The notes: generated by a model not told the origin, from the sequence alone. A stretch of DNA of 64,000 nucleotides from an uncultured Rhodobacter sp. (GCA_945952585.1 CAMFII010000004.1:62001-126000); one strand, 5' to 3'; shown: positions 15,703 through 25,234, counted from the first letter of the stretch. Program-made: numbers and translations.

Positions 15703-16343
15703 GCTGCGGCCTCCGGCAGGTAAGGGATCAGGTCCAGGCCGACGATCGCGCCGACCGAGGTCAGACCGATTGTCAGGATTTCATCGGGGCCGAAAGCTTC
15801 GGGCAGGGCCGAGCCTTCAAGCCAGAGCCCGTCGATCACCGCGTTGCAGGCGATGGCGCGGGCGCGAAGCGTCTGCGGCGGGGTTCCCGCAGGCAGGGCC
15901 GCGGCGATCAGCATCTGCAGACGGTCGCGGAAGGCGAGGTAGCGCGTTTCGTGAACCGTCCGCATCTCGGGGTCGGCACGCAGGCGGTGCAGGAAGGCCG
16001 CCCACAGCACCAGCTCCTCGGTATCCATGACCGGCGGGCGGAGCGAAGCCGAAACGAAGCTCGCCAGTCGGGCCCGGGGTTCGGCAGGCGCCTCGGCCAG
16101 AAGCGTGTCCGAAGTGCGGATCATCCGGTCCATCAGGGCGGCATAGGCGGCGCGGGTCAGGTCTTCCTTGCTGTGGAAGTAATGGCGAATCAGACCCTGC
16201 GTCACACCGGCCTGTTCGGCGATCGCCCGCACTGTCAGGGCCTCGGCACCGCCTCTTGACGCAAGGGAAAGCGACGCAGAGATCAACGCCTCGCGCCGAA
16301 CCTCTTCGCCTTCGCGCCTGAATTTCCTGCGTTCGCCAGTCAT
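15699..16343 (-). CDS. TetR-family transcriptional regulator
   Basis: This 214-residue protein has an N-terminal helix-turn-helix (LTVRAIAEQAGVTQGLIRHY, then FHSKEDL) followed by an all-helical ligand domain, resembling BetI-like members. It starts the minus-strand unit with the aruH-like and aruI-like genes and faces the ABC importer, with a 124-base shared promoter region that holds a TTGCA/TGCAA palindrome. It probably represses both directions until the amino acid or a product binds. That ligand is inferred from context. Confidence 0.85.
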   Translation of the reverse strand: MTGERRKFRREGEEVRREALISASLSLASRGGAEALTVRAIAEQAGVTQGLIRHYFHSKEDLTRAAYAALMDRMIRTSDTLLAEAPAEPRARLASFVSASLRPPVMDTEELVLWAAFLHRLRADPEMRTVHETRYLAFRDRLQMLIAAALPAGTPPQTLRARAIACNAVIDGLWLEGSALPEAFGPDEILTIGLTSVGAIVGLDLIPYLPEAAA

Positions 16344-16379
16344 TTAAGCGCGAGGTTCTGCTGATTCCATATTATACGC

Positions 16380-16393
16380 TTGCATAATTGCAA
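16380..16393. promoter_or_regulatory. Candidate TetR operator TTGCA-n4-TGCAA
   Basis: The 14-base sequence TTGCATAATTGCAA lies midway in the divergent promoter region and overlaps an AT-rich stretch (TATTATACG) that could be a -10 element. A further TTGC-rich stretch follows at 16399-16412. Confidence 0.4.
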
Positions 16394-16467
16394 TCGGGTT
16401 GCCTTACTGCAAGTCAGAATCGGCATGAAGACCGATCCCCACATGCGCTTCAGGGAGCGAAGCACGA

Positions 16468-17259
16468 ATGATGGCGACCGCCCGCGAGGGCAAGGCATCC
16501 GACCCGCGTCCAGAGCGGATCAGGATCGAAAACCTGCACAAATCCTTCGGCGAGATCGAGGTCCTGAAAGGCGTGTCGCTGACCGCCTGCGAGGGCGATG
16601 TCGTGGCGGTCATCGGCGGTTCGGGATCGGGCAAGTCGACGATGCTGCGCTGCATCAACTTCCTCGAGACGCCGACCTCGGGCAAGATCATCATCGGTGG
16701 CGAGGAGATCCGGATGCGCCCGGATGGCTCGCCCGCCGACCGCCGCCAGATCGAACATGCTCGCCAGCATCTCGGCATGGTGTTCCAGTCCTTCAACCTC
16801 TGGTCGCACAAGACCGTGCTGCAGAACCTGATCGAGGTTCCGGTGCATGTGCTGAAGGTGCCGAAGGACCAGGCCATCGCAACGGCCGAGCGGCTACTGG
16901 ACCGGGTCGGCCTTCTGGCCAAGAAGGACGTCTACCCGGCCTATCTTTCGGGCGGCCAGCAGCAGCGCGCCGCTATCGCCCGGGCGCTGGCGATCGAGCC
17001 GCGTGCCATGCTGTTCGATGAACCGACTTCGGCGCTTGACCCCGAACTGGTGGGCGAGGTGCTGAACGTGATCCGAGACCTGGCCGCCGAGGGGCGGACC
17101 ATGATCCTTGTGACCCACGAGATGAAGTTCGCCCGCGAGGTGTCGAACCACGTCATGTATCTCTACAACGGCCTTGTCGAGGAACAGGGACCGCCCGAAC
17201 AGGTGTTCGGCGCGCCCCGGTCCGAACGGCTGCAAAAGTTCCTGAAAAGCCTGGGCTGA
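16468..17259 (+). CDS. Polar amino acid ABC transporter ATPase (HisP/ArtP type)
   Basis: This 263-residue ATPase has Walker A (GGSGSGKST), the signature SGGQQQRAAIARALA, and Walker B (AMLFDEPTSALDPE), with the HisP-family features RMRPDGSPADRRQ and VFQSFNLWSHKTVLQNL. It acts on the inner face of the membrane with the two permeases downstream. Two ATGs are adjacent (16468 and 16471). The gene starts the plus-strand operon divergent from the TetR/aruHI unit, and import of arginine or another basic amino acid is the simplest reading. Confidence 0.9.
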   Translation: MMATAREGKASDPRPERIRIENLHKSFGEIEVLKGVSLTACEGDVVAVIGGSGSGKSTMLRCINFLETPTSGKIIIGGEEIRMRPDGSPADRRQIEHARQHLGMVFQSFNLWSHKTVLQNLIEVPVHVLKVPKDQAIATAERLLDRVGLLAKKDVYPAYLSGGQQQRAAIARALAIEPRAMLFDEPTSALDPELVGEVLNVIRDLAAEGRTMILVTHEMKFAREVSNHVMYLYNGLVEEQGPPEQVFGAPRSERLQKFLKSLG

Positions 17260-17294
17260 GAACCCCGGCACCCCAACACGGAGAGTAAGACGAA

Positions 17295-18068
17295 ATGAAG
17301 AAACTTGCTTTGACCCTCGTGGCAACCCTGCTGATGGGCACCGCCGCGCTGGCCAACCCGGTCAAGGTCGGCGTTGCCGCCGAACCCTATCCGCCCTTCT
17401 CCTCGCCCGACGCGAGCGGCAACTGGGTTGGCTGGGAAATCGACTTCATGAACGCGCTCTGCGCCAAGGCCGAGATCGAGTGCGTGCTGACGCCGACCGC
17501 CTGGGACGGCATCATCCCGGCGCTGACCTCGGGCCAGATCGACATGATCATGTCGTCGATGTCGATCACCGACGAGCGCAAGCAGACCATCGACTTCACT
17601 GACAAGTACTACAACACCCCGGCCATCGTCATGGCGGCCAAAGGTTCGGGTATCACCCCGACCGCCGAAGGGCTGGCCGGCAAGATCATCGGCGTGCAGG
17701 TCTCGACCATTCACGAGAACTACGTGAACAAGTATTTCGGCCCGACCGCGGCCGAGGTGAAGACCTACCAGACCCAGGACGAGGCCAACCAGGACCTCGC
17801 CGCCGGACGGATCGACGCTGTCATGGCGGACTCGGTCGCGCTCCAGGCGTTCATGGACAGCGATGCCGGCAAGGCCTGCTGCGAGAACGTCGGTGCGGTG
17901 GCCGATGACCCTGCGATCCTCGGGGCGGGCGTCGGCGCCGGCCTGCGCAAGGGCGATCCGCTGCTGCCGAAGCTGAATGCCGCGATCGCGGCGCTGCGCG
18001 AGGATGGCACCTACGCGACCATCACCGCGAAGTACTTCCCGTTCGACATCTACGGTTCGTCGAACTGA
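17295..18068 (+). CDS. Periplasmic amino acid-binding protein of the ABC importer
   Basis: This 257-residue protein has a clear signal peptide (KKLALTLVATLLMGTAALA) and the type II fold of lysine-arginine-ornithine and histidine binding proteins: YPPFSSPDASGNWVGWEIDF and WDGIIPALTSGQIDMIMSSM. MSITDERKQTIDFTDKYYNT supplies the usual substrate-site region. It is expressed with the ATPase and permeases. A basic or polar amino acid ligand is very likely; arginine is inferred from the adjacent aruHI-like genes. Confidence 0.9.
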   Translation: MKKLALTLVATLLMGTAALANPVKVGVAAEPYPPFSSPDASGNWVGWEIDFMNALCAKAEIECVLTPTAWDGIIPALTSGQIDMIMSSMSITDERKQTIDFTDKYYNTPAIVMAAKGSGITPTAEGLAGKIIGVQVSTIHENYVNKYFGPTAAEVKTYQTQDEANQDLAAGRIDAVMADSVALQAFMDSDAGKACCENVGAVADDPAILGAGVGAGLRKGDPLLPKLNAAIAALREDGTYATITAKYFPFDIYGSSN

Positions 18069-18081
18069 GGGCGGTCAGGCC

Positions 18082-18819
18082 ATGATGCCCCTCGCGGCCA
18101 TGGCCGCATCGCCCCTTGAGCTTCTCTCGCTGTCTCCCCCCGGTTGGGGGGGGACGCTGTTGGCCGGCCTTGCGAACACGATGGTGATCGCGGTCGGTGC
18201 CTATGCGCTTGGCCTCACGATCGGCATAGCGGGAGCCTTCGGCAAGCTCTACGGTGGCCCGATCACCCGTGACCTGCTGGCGGTCTACACGACCATCGTG
18301 CGCGCGGTGCCCGAGCTTGTGCTGATCCTTATCCTTTTCTATGCCGTTCCAGGGCTCATCAACGAAATCCTCGTTGGTCTGGGGCATGAACGCATCGTCC
18401 TGCCGCCGCTCATCACCGGCATAGCCGTGCTTGGCGTGGTTCAGGGCGCCTATTCGACCGAGGTTCTGCGCGGGGCCATCCAGGCCGTGCCGCACGGCCA
18501 GATCGAGGCCGCCCGCGCCATGGGCATGACCCCGGTACTGACCGCCCGCCGCATCACGTTGCCGTTGATGACCTCGAACGCCGTTCCCGGCCTCGCCAAC
18601 CTGTGGCTGAACGCGACCAAGGATACCGCGCTTCTGGCCGTGATCGGGTTCTCCGAACTCACCAAGGCGACGTACCAGGCCGCAGCCACGACCAAGGCCT
18701 TCTTCACCTTCTATCTGGCTGCCATGGCGCTTTACCTTGCCATCTCGCTGCTTTCGACGGTGCTGTTCGGCCGGGTCGAAAGATGGGCGCGCCGAGGGCA
18801 GAGGGTCATGTCCAGATGA
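18082..18819 (+). CDS. ABC importer permease 1 (HisQ/ArtQ type)
   Basis: This 245-residue protein has about five membrane segments. The EAA loop, QAVPHGQIEAARAMGMT, is where the ATPase docks. The start MMPLAAMAA lies 14 bases after the binding-protein stop. It forms the membrane channel together with the next gene, with which it overlaps by four bases (ATGA). Confidence 0.9.
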   Translation: MMPLAAMAASPLELLSLSPPGWGGTLLAGLANTMVIAVGAYALGLTIGIAGAFGKLYGGPITRDLLAVYTTIVRAVPELVLILILFYAVPGLINEILVGLGHERIVLPPLITGIAVLGVVQGAYSTEVLRGAIQAVPHGQIEAARAMGMTPVLTARRITLPLMTSNAVPGLANLWLNATKDTALLAVIGFSELTKATYQAAATTKAFFTFYLAAMALYLAISLLSTVLFGRVERWARRGQRVMSR

Positions 18820-19592
18820 CGGCTTTCCTGAAACCCCATCGCATCGTGATGATCGCCATAGCGGTCGCGCTGGTCCTCGCCTGCGTCTTCCTGCTGAACT
18901 GGAGCTGGCTCGCGGATCCGAAATACCAGCAGATGATCCTTCAGGGCATCTGGCGGTCGATCTGGATCACGGTCGTGACCATGGTGATCGGCATGCTGCT
19001 CGCGATCCCGATCGGTCTGGCCCAGGCGGCGGGACCTTGGTACCTTGCCGCGCCGGCGCGGGTTTTCTGCACCGTCATCCGCGGCACGCCGCTGCTGATG
19101 CAGCTGTGGCTGCTCTATTACGGCCTCGGCTCGCTTTTCCCGTCGATCCCGTGGATCCGCCAGTCCGACCTCTGGCCGATCCTGCGGCAGGCCTGGCCCT
19201 ATGCGGTGGTGGCGCTGTCCCTGTCGGTTGCGGGCTACGAGGGCGAGGTCATGCGCGGGGCCTTCAAGGGGGTGCCGCACGGACAGCTTGAGGCGGCCAA
19301 GGCGATGGGCATGCCACGCTTCACCATCCTGCGCCGCGTCTGGCTGCCGCTGGCGATCCACCGCGTCCTGCCGACCATCGGCGGCGAAACCGTCCTGCAG
19401 CTGAAAGCGACGCCGCTGGTCTCGACCATCACGGTGATGGAGATCTACGCCGTAATCGGGCGCATCCGGCAGGATACGTTCATCATCTACGAGCCGCTCC
19501 TGTTCCTCGCCGCCGTCTACATGTGCCTGACCGGGCTGATCGTGCTGCTTTACCGCTGGTTCGAAAGCCGGATGCCGAAGCGGGTCGCCTGA
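18816..19592 (+). CDS. ABC importer permease 2 (HisM/ArtM type)
   Basis: This 258-residue protein has about five membrane segments and the EAA loop KGVPHGQLEAAKAMGMP. The start ATG at 18816 overlaps the first permease's stop. It is the last gene of the importer operon. It pairs with permease 1 as a heterodimer, the usual arrangement in the polar amino acid family. Confidence 0.9.
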   Translation: MTAFLKPHRIVMIAIAVALVLACVFLLNWSWLADPKYQQMILQGIWRSIWITVVTMVIGMLLAIPIGLAQAAGPWYLAAPARVFCTVIRGTPLLMQLWLLYYGLGSLFPSIPWIRQSDLWPILRQAWPYAVVALSLSVAGYEGEVMRGAFKGVPHGQLEAAKAMGMPRFTILRRVWLPLAIHRVLPTIGGETVLQLKATPLVSTITVMEIYAVIGRIRQDTFIIYEPLLFLAAVYMCLTGLIVLLYRWFESRMPKRVA

Positions 19593-19680
19593 CCCGCAGC
19601 CGGTCACGGCGCGGTGCATTGACGGCGGCTCCGCCGGGTGTCACCGTCCGCGCCAACGAGCACAAGAGCATGGAAACAAG

Positions 19681-21108
19681 ATGCAGGTTCTTCCCGCCGC
19701 CGGCCGTATTCTGGGCCGTCTCCTTGGTGTCGCCTGTGCGCTTGGCGTGGCGCAGGCCGCCGCACAGGACGCACCGCGCCCGAACATCGTCTACATTGTC
19801 GCCGACGACCTGGGCTATGCCGATACGGGCTATCAAGGGTCGTCGATCCCCACGCCTTCGCTCGACGAACTGGCCAAGACCGGGGCGGAGCTGACCAACT
19901 TCTACGTCCAGCCGATGTGCACGCCGACCCGCGCCGCGCTGATGACCGGGCGCTATCCGCTGCGCTATGGCCTCCAGATCGGGGTGATCCCGGGCGCCGG
20001 TACCTACGGTGTCCCGCTGGACGAATACATGCTGCCGCAGATGCTGAAGGATGCGGGCTATCAGACGGCCATGGTCGGCAAGTGGCACCTTGGTCATGCC
20101 GATGCCAACATGTGGCCGATGCAGCGCGGCTTCGAGAGCTTCTATGGCGCGACCGTGGGCGAGATCGACCACTTCACCCACGAATCCCACGGCGTGCCCG
20201 ACTGGTATCGCGGCAATGAACCGGTGGTCGAGGCCGGCTACGACAACATCCTGTTCGGCGACGAGGCGGTGAAGGTGATCGAAGGACATGACGGCAAGGC
20301 GCCGCTGTTCCTCTACCTCGCCTTCACGGCCCCGCACACGCCCTACCAGGCGCCGCAGGAATATCTTGACCGCTTCGCCGACATCAAGGATCCGAACAAG
20401 CAGGCCTATGCAGCCATGGTGGCCGTGGTCGACGATCAGGTCGGCCGCGTCGTCAAGGCCCTCGATGAAGAGGGCATGCGGGACAACACCCTGATTGTCT
20501 TTCACAGCGACAACGGCGGTGTGGTCAACTCGCTCTTTGCCGGAGATACCAAGGTTGATGGCGGTCTTCCCGCGTCGAACGCGCCGCTGCGCGACGGCAA
20601 GGGCACGATCTACGAAGGCGGGACCAAGGTCGCGGCGCTGGCAAACTGGCCCGATCATGTGAAGCCCGGCCGGCATGACGGGATGATGCATGTCGTCGAC
20701 ATGTTCCCGACACTGGCCGATCTGGCGGGCGGCAGTATGCAGAAATCCAAGCCGCTTGACGGAATGGACGTGTGGCCGGTCATCGCGGAAGGTGCGGAAT
20801 CTCCGCGGACCGAGATTGTCTACAACGTCGATCCGCTGATGGGCGCGGTCCGGGAAGGCGATTGGAAACTGGTGTGGAAGGCGTCGCTGCCACCCGCGAT
20901 CGAACTGTTCAACCTCAAGGACGATCCGACCGAAGCCACCAATCTTGCTGCGCAGATGCCGTCCGAGGTCGCCGGACTGCAGGCCCGGATCGTCGAGCTT
21001 GCCACCCAGATGGCTCCGCCCCAACTCATCATGGAAGCGATCCGCCTGACCTTCTATGCCCCGCCGGTGTCGGGCGATCCGTCAGTCCTGTTCGGGCAGG
21101 GCGACTGA
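19681..21108 (+). CDS. Secreted arylsulfatase (Cys-type)
   Basis: This 475-residue protein has a signal peptide ending near ALGVAQAAA and then the sulfatase core: NIVYIVADDLGYAD for calcium binding, and CTPTRAALMTGR, where Cys80 is the residue converted to formylglycine by a maturase. KWHLGH and HSDNGG supply further active-site residues. It hydrolyses sulfate esters, most likely in the periplasm. It stands 88 bases downstream of the importer and convergent with the AraC-type regulator. Its link to either cluster is unclear. The substrate cannot be told from sequence. Confidence 0.88.
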   Translation: MQVLPAAGRILGRLLGVACALGVAQAAAQDAPRPNIVYIVADDLGYADTGYQGSSIPTPSLDELAKTGAELTNFYVQPMCTPTRAALMTGRYPLRYGLQIGVIPGAGTYGVPLDEYMLPQMLKDAGYQTAMVGKWHLGHADANMWPMQRGFESFYGATVGEIDHFTHESHGVPDWYRGNEPVVEAGYDNILFGDEAVKVIEGHDGKAPLFLYLAFTAPHTPYQAPQEYLDRFADIKDPNKQAYAAMVAVVDDQVGRVVKALDEEGMRDNTLIVFHSDNGGVVNSLFAGDTKVDGGLPASNAPLRDGKGTIYEGGTKVAALANWPDHVKPGRHDGMMHVVDMFPTLADLAGGSMQKSKPLDGMDVWPVIAEGAESPRTEIVYNVDPLMGAVREGDWKLVWKASLPPAIELFNLKDDPTEATNLAAQMPSEVAGLQARIVELATQMAPPQLIMEAIRLTFYAPPVSGDPSVLFGQGD

Positions 21109-21114
21109 TCGCCC

Positions 21115-22089
21115 TCAGGCGACAGCCCGCCGTGCATCCAGCGGGCTGACGCCAAAACGGCGGCGGAAGGCGCGGGAAAAGGCCGAGGGCGAGGAGAAGC
21201 CGGTTCGTAGCGCCACCTCCTGCACGGGGTGGCGCGTGTCCACCAGCATCCGCCGCGCCGCCTGCAGCCGCAGATCCAGCGCGTGCTGCCCCGGCGTGGT
21301 GCCGAGCGTCTCGCGGAACAGCCCCTCCAGCCGCCGCGTCGAGATGCCGATGGCGCGGGCGGTGCGGGCGGCAGGTTCCGGCGCGTCGATCCGCGCCTCC
21401 ATCCGCGCGATGGCGGCCGCCACGCGGGGATCGAGATGCGGATCGGGGGTCGGCAGGCTGGTCTGCGGCTCTGATCCGTCGCGGGCGGTGGTGATGAAGC
21501 TCGCCGCGACCTGCAGGGCGAGGGCGGCACCGTAGCGCGCGCGGATCAGGTGCAGCATCAGGTCGGCGGCGGGCGCGGCCCCGCCGGCCGTGAAGCGGGC
21601 GCCGGATATGACGAAGCGATCCGGCACCACCTCCACCTCGGGATGGGCGGCGGCGAAATCCTCCAGATCCTCCCAATGCACCGTCGCGCGATGGCCGTCG
21701 AGCAGCCCGGCGCGCGCAAGAACCCAGGATCCGGCGTCGATCCCGCCAATCGCCCGGAACCGCGGCGCGATCCGGCGGATGTCGCGGATCAGCGGCCCGG
21801 TTGCCACCTCGGCCTGGCGGAACCCGGCAATCACGACCAGCGCATCCGCCCCCTCGGCCGAGGCGAGCGGTCCGCTCGACGGCAGCTTGATCCCGCAGGT
21901 CAGGGGCACCGACACCCCGTCGGGCGAGATCACCTGCCAGCGGAACCGCTCCTCGCCCAGATGCCGGTTCGCCGATCGCAGCGGGTCCAGCGCCGAGGCC
22001 ACTTCAAGGATCGAGGCATGCGGCAGGACCAGAACGGCAAGCGACAGCGACTCGCGCGAGGGTGAGAAGATGTTTGCGCTTTTTGTCAT
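21115..22089 (-). CDS. cdhR: GlxA-type AraC regulator, CdhR-like
   Basis: This 324-residue protein has an N-terminal DJ-1/PfpI-like ligand domain and a C-terminal AraC helix-turn-helix pair (SAFSRAFRRRFGVSPLDAR). The start is MTKSANIF at 22089; MGMTKS at 22095 is possible. It faces the carnitine genes across a 70-base gap. CdhR regulators of this architecture control carnitine degradation in Pseudomonas, and the adjoining genes encode carnitine dehydrogenase and the 3-dehydrocarnitine cleavage enzyme, so regulation by carnitine or a derivative is likely. Confidence 0.8.
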   Translation of the reverse strand: MTKSANIFSPSRESLSLAVLVLPHASILEVASALDPLRSANRHLGEERFRWQVISPDGVSVPLTCGIKLPSSGPLASAEGADALVVIAGFRQAEVATGPLIRDIRRIAPRFRAIGGIDAGSWVLARAGLLDGHRATVHWEDLEDFAAAHPEVEVVPDRFVISGARFTAGGAAPAADLMLHLIRARYGAALALQVAASFITTARDGSEPQTSLPTPDPHLDPRVAAAIARMEARIDAPEPAARTARAIGISTRRLEGLFRETLGTTPGQHALDLRLQAARRMLVDTRHPVQEVALRTGFSSPSAFSRAFRRRFGVSPLDARRAVA

Positions 22090-22159
22090 TCCCATTGCGT
22101 AAATCGCACGGCATGGCTGCGCAAGCCCGCATAACGTGACGTGAAACAGGAGGAACCCC

Positions 22160-23074
22160 ATGCCGCTGACCATGAACCGCGAGGTTTTCATCACCTGTGC
22201 CGTGACCGGATCGGGCGGCACGCAGGACCGCAGCCCGCACGTGCCGCGCAGCCCCGCCCAGATCGCCGAAAGCGCCATCGCCGCCGCCAAGGCTGGGGCG
22301 GCTGTCGTGCATTGCCATGTCCGTGACCCCGAGACCGGCAAGCCGGCCCGCGACCCGGCGCTCTACCGCGAAGTGACCGAGCGCATCCGCGACTCGGCGA
22401 CCGACGTAGTGCTGAACCTGACCGCCGGCATGGGCGGCGACCTGCTGTTCGACGGGACAGAGGCGATGAACCGCATGTCGCAGAAATCCGACATGGCCGG
22501 CGCGACCGAGCGCGTGGCCCATGTCGTCGAATGCCAGCCCGAGATCTGCACGCTCGACTGCGGCACGATGAACTTCAACGAAGCCGACTACGTGATGGTC
22601 AATACGCCCGGCCTGCTGCGCGACATGGCCAAGCGTATGGTCGCCAGCGGCACCCGGATCGAGATCGAGGCCTTCGACACCGGCCATCTGTGGCTGGCCA
22701 AGCAGCTTGCCGAAGAGGGGATCATCCCCGACCCGGTGCTGGTCCAACTATGCATGGGCGTTCCGTGGGGGGCGCCGGACGACCTGAACACCTTTCTCGC
22801 CATGGTCAACAACGTGCCGAAACACTGGCACTGGTCGGCCTTCGCGCTTGGCCGCCACCAGATGCCCTATGTCGCGGCGGCGGTTCTGGCGGGCGGCAAC
22901 GTGCGCGTCGGTCTGGAAGACAACTTGTGGCTCGACAAAGGAGTGCTGGCGACCAATGCTCAACTGGTCGAGCGCGCCGTCACCGTCATCGAGAATCTCG
23001 GCGCCCGGGTGATCGGGCCGGACGAGGTGCGGGCGCGGCTCAAGCTGAGCAAACGCGGAGTCCGAACCTCATGA
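22160..23074 (+). CDS. Beta-keto acid cleavage enzyme (3-dehydrocarnitine cleavage, BKACE/DUF849)
   Basis: This 304-residue TIM-barrel protein has the BKACE zinc ligands in VVHCHVRD and the ITCAVTGSGG and VRVGLEDN motifs. The family condenses a beta-keto acid with acetyl-CoA. In carnitine degradation it splits 3-dehydrocarnitine into betainyl-CoA and acetoacetate, and the thioesterase that frees betaine is encoded two genes on. AGGAGG precedes the start. The gene overlaps the lipocalin by four bases. Confidence 0.88.
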   Translation: MPLTMNREVFITCAVTGSGGTQDRSPHVPRSPAQIAESAIAAAKAGAAVVHCHVRDPETGKPARDPALYREVTERIRDSATDVVLNLTAGMGGDLLFDGTEAMNRMSQKSDMAGATERVAHVVECQPEICTLDCGTMNFNEADYVMVNTPGLLRDMAKRMVASGTRIEIEAFDTGHLWLAKQLAEEGIIPDPVLVQLCMGVPWGAPDDLNTFLAMVNNVPKHWHWSAFALGRHQMPYVAAAVLAGGNVRVGLEDNLWLDKGVLATNAQLVERAVTVIENLGARVIGPDEVRARLKLSKRGVRTS

Positions 23075-23607
23075 AACTGACCGTCGCCATCCTGACCCTG
23101 GCCCTGACCGCCACCTCCGCTTGCGCGCCCTTCTGGCCGTCCGATCGGTGGGCGGGCAAGCCGATGTTCACTGTCTCGAACCTTCAGCCGGGGCAGCTGG
23201 CGGGGACATGGTATCAGGTGGCGAGCTTCCCACAGCGGTTCCAGGAAGGCTGCGGCCTGACGACGGCGACCTACACGCCGCGGACGGACGGCACGATCGG
23301 CGTTCTGAACCAGTGCGAGGTCGAAGGGCAGCCCGGGCAGGTCTGGCAGATCGCCGGCACGGCGCGGCTTGCCGGGCCGGGTCAGTTCCAGGTGCGTCTG
23401 GACGGCGTGCCGCTGCCGGCGGGTTACTGGGTCCTCGACATCTCGAAGGACGGCCGCACGCTGATCGTCGGCAACCCGAACCGCCTTGGCGGCTGGGTGC
23501 TGAGCCGCGATCGCGCGCTGTCGCCGCATCAATGGGACCGCGCGGTCGAGGTCTTTGCCAAGAACGGCTACGACGTGGCGGCGCTACAGCGCAGCCCGCT
23601 GCGGTAA
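23071..23607 (+). CDS. Outer-membrane lipocalin lipoprotein (Blc-like)
   Basis: This 178-residue protein begins with a lipoprotein signal (LALTATSAC lipobox, Cys at about residue 18). The lipocalin signature follows in AGTWYQVASFP, with the second motif near LIVGNPNRLGG. The start overlaps the upstream stop as ATGA, so it is co-translated with the cleavage enzyme. Lipocalins bind small hydrophobic ligands. A role in carnitine use is suggested only by its place in the operon. Confidence 0.8.
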   Translation: MKLTVAILTLALTATSACAPFWPSDRWAGKPMFTVSNLQPGQLAGTWYQVASFPQRFQEGCGLTTATYTPRTDGTIGVLNQCEVEGQPGQVWQIAGTARLAGPGQFQVRLDGVPLPAGYWVLDISKDGRTLIVGNPNRLGGWVLSRDRALSPHQWDRAVEVFAKNGYDVAALQRSPLR

Positions 23608-23772
23608 GGTCAGCCGGGGAGGGCGCATGGAAGCAGTCCGTAGTTCCGGGCCCGACCGCTTTCCCCGACCCGCACCATCCCGTGTCCGGCGCAACCGGAC
23701 CCGATCAATCCCCCGCCACGGCGCGACCGCCGGGGCGGCGAAACCCAACGTGACCTCAGGAAGAGCACTCAC

Positions 23773-25233
23773 ATGACCAAGAACCGGAAGGCCGCGATCA
23801 TCGGCGGCGGCGTCATCGGCGGCGGCTGGGCCGCGCGTTTCCTGCTGAACGGCTGGGACGTGGCGGTGTTCGACCCCGATCCCCAGGCCGAGCGCAAGAT
23901 CAACGAGGTCCTCTCGAACGCCCGCGCCGCGCTGCCTGCGCTGTTCGACGTGCCGATGCCGAAGGAAGGCAAGCTCTCTTTCGCGTCGACCATGAGCGAA
24001 GCCGTCGAAGGCGCTGAATATGTGCAGGAATCCGTCAGCGAGCGGATCGAGCTGAAGCACAAGGTCTATGCCCAGCTGCAACAGGCCAATCCCGGCGTTC
24101 TGATCGGCTCCTCGACCTCCGGCTTCAAGGCGTCGGACCTGCAGAAAGGCTCGCCGGCGCCCGAAAACATCATCGTCGCCCACCCCTTCAACCCGGTCTA
24201 CTTGCTCCCCCTGTCCGAAGTGTCGGGGTCGGAGAAGAACACGCCCGAGACCGTCGAGAAGACCGTGCAGATCATGAAGGACATCGGGATGTTCCCGCTG
24301 GTGATCCGCAAGGAGATCGACGCCTTCCTCGGCAACCGCTTCCTCGAGGCGGTCTGGCGCGAAGCTCTGTGGATGCTCAAGGACGGCGTCGCCACGACCG
24401 AGGAAATCGACGAGGCGATCCGCATGGGCTTCGGCCTGCGGTGGGGCCAGATGGGCCTCTTCGAGACCTACCGCATCGCCGGCGGCGAGGCCGGGATGCG
24501 CCACTTCATGGCCCAGTTCGGCCCGGCGCTGAAATGGCCCTGGACCAAGCTCATGGACGTGCCCGAGTTCAACGAGGAACTCGTCGACCTTGTTGCCAAC
24601 CAGTCCGACGCCCAGTCGGGCGCCTATGGCATCCGCGAGTTGGAACGGATCAGGGACCGCAACCTCGTCGGCTTCATGCGCGCGCTAAAGGACCGCGACT
24701 GGGGCGCCGGCCGGGTGCTGAAGGAGCATGACAAGCGTCTGGCCGAGCAGCTTCGGGCCGAGCCGACTGGCTTTGGCGCGCCGCTCGTGATGGCGCAGAT
24801 GCAGGTCCTGCCGGGCTGGATCGACTACAACGGCCACATGACCGAAAGCCGTTACCTCTACGCGGCTTCCGAGACCTGCGACAACTTCCTGCGCCTGATC
24901 GGCGCCGACATGGATTATGTCGCGGGTGGCCACAGCTACTACACCGCTGAAAGCCATATCCTGCACAAGGGCGAGGCCAAGCTTGGCGACCGGCTGACCG
25001 GTACGCTCCAGGTACTCCATGCCGACGAGAAGCGGCTCCACCACTTCATCACCATCCTGCGCGGTGACGAGGTGGTGGCGACGGTTGAGCAGATGTGCCT
25101 GCACGTTGACATGAAGGCCGGGAAGACCTGTCCGGCGGCGCCGGACGTGTTGGCGAAGCTCTTGCCGATCGCCGAGGCGCACAAGCCCCTGCCGGTGCCG
25201 CAGGGCGCAGGCCGCGCAATCGGGAAGCGCTGA
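23773..25233 (+). CDS. cdhAB: Bifunctional carnitine 3-dehydrogenase / betainyl-CoA thioesterase
   Basis: The 486-residue product has an N-terminal 3-hydroxyacyl-CoA-dehydrogenase-like NAD domain (AAIIGGGVIGGGWAARFL, about residues 8-320) with HPFNPVYLLPL in its catalytic region, fused to a hot-dog thioesterase from about residue 335 (LPGWIDYNGHMTESRYLY). The first part oxidises L-carnitine to 3-dehydrocarnitine. The second hydrolyses betainyl-CoA made by the cleavage enzyme upstream. In pseudomonads these are separate genes; fused forms are known in rhizobia and related alphaproteobacteria. The 165-base gap upstream shows no clear element. Confidence 0.9.
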   Translation: MTKNRKAAIIGGGVIGGGWAARFLLNGWDVAVFDPDPQAERKINEVLSNARAALPALFDVPMPKEGKLSFASTMSEAVEGAEYVQESVSERIELKHKVYAQLQQANPGVLIGSSTSGFKASDLQKGSPAPENIIVAHPFNPVYLLPLSEVSGSEKNTPETVEKTVQIMKDIGMFPLVIRKEIDAFLGNRFLEAVWREALWMLKDGVATTEEIDEAIRMGFGLRWGQMGLFETYRIAGGEAGMRHFMAQFGPALKWPWTKLMDVPEFNEELVDLVANQSDAQSGAYGIRELERIRDRNLVGFMRALKDRDWGAGRVLKEHDKRLAEQLRAEPTGFGAPLVMAQMQVLPGWIDYNGHMTESRYLYAASETCDNFLRLIGADMDYVAGGHSYYTAESHILHKGEAKLGDRLTGTLQVLHADEKRLHHFITILRGDEVVATVEQMCLHVDMKAGKTCPAAPDVLAKLLPIAEAHKPLPVPQGAGRAIGKR

Positions 25234-25234
25234 C

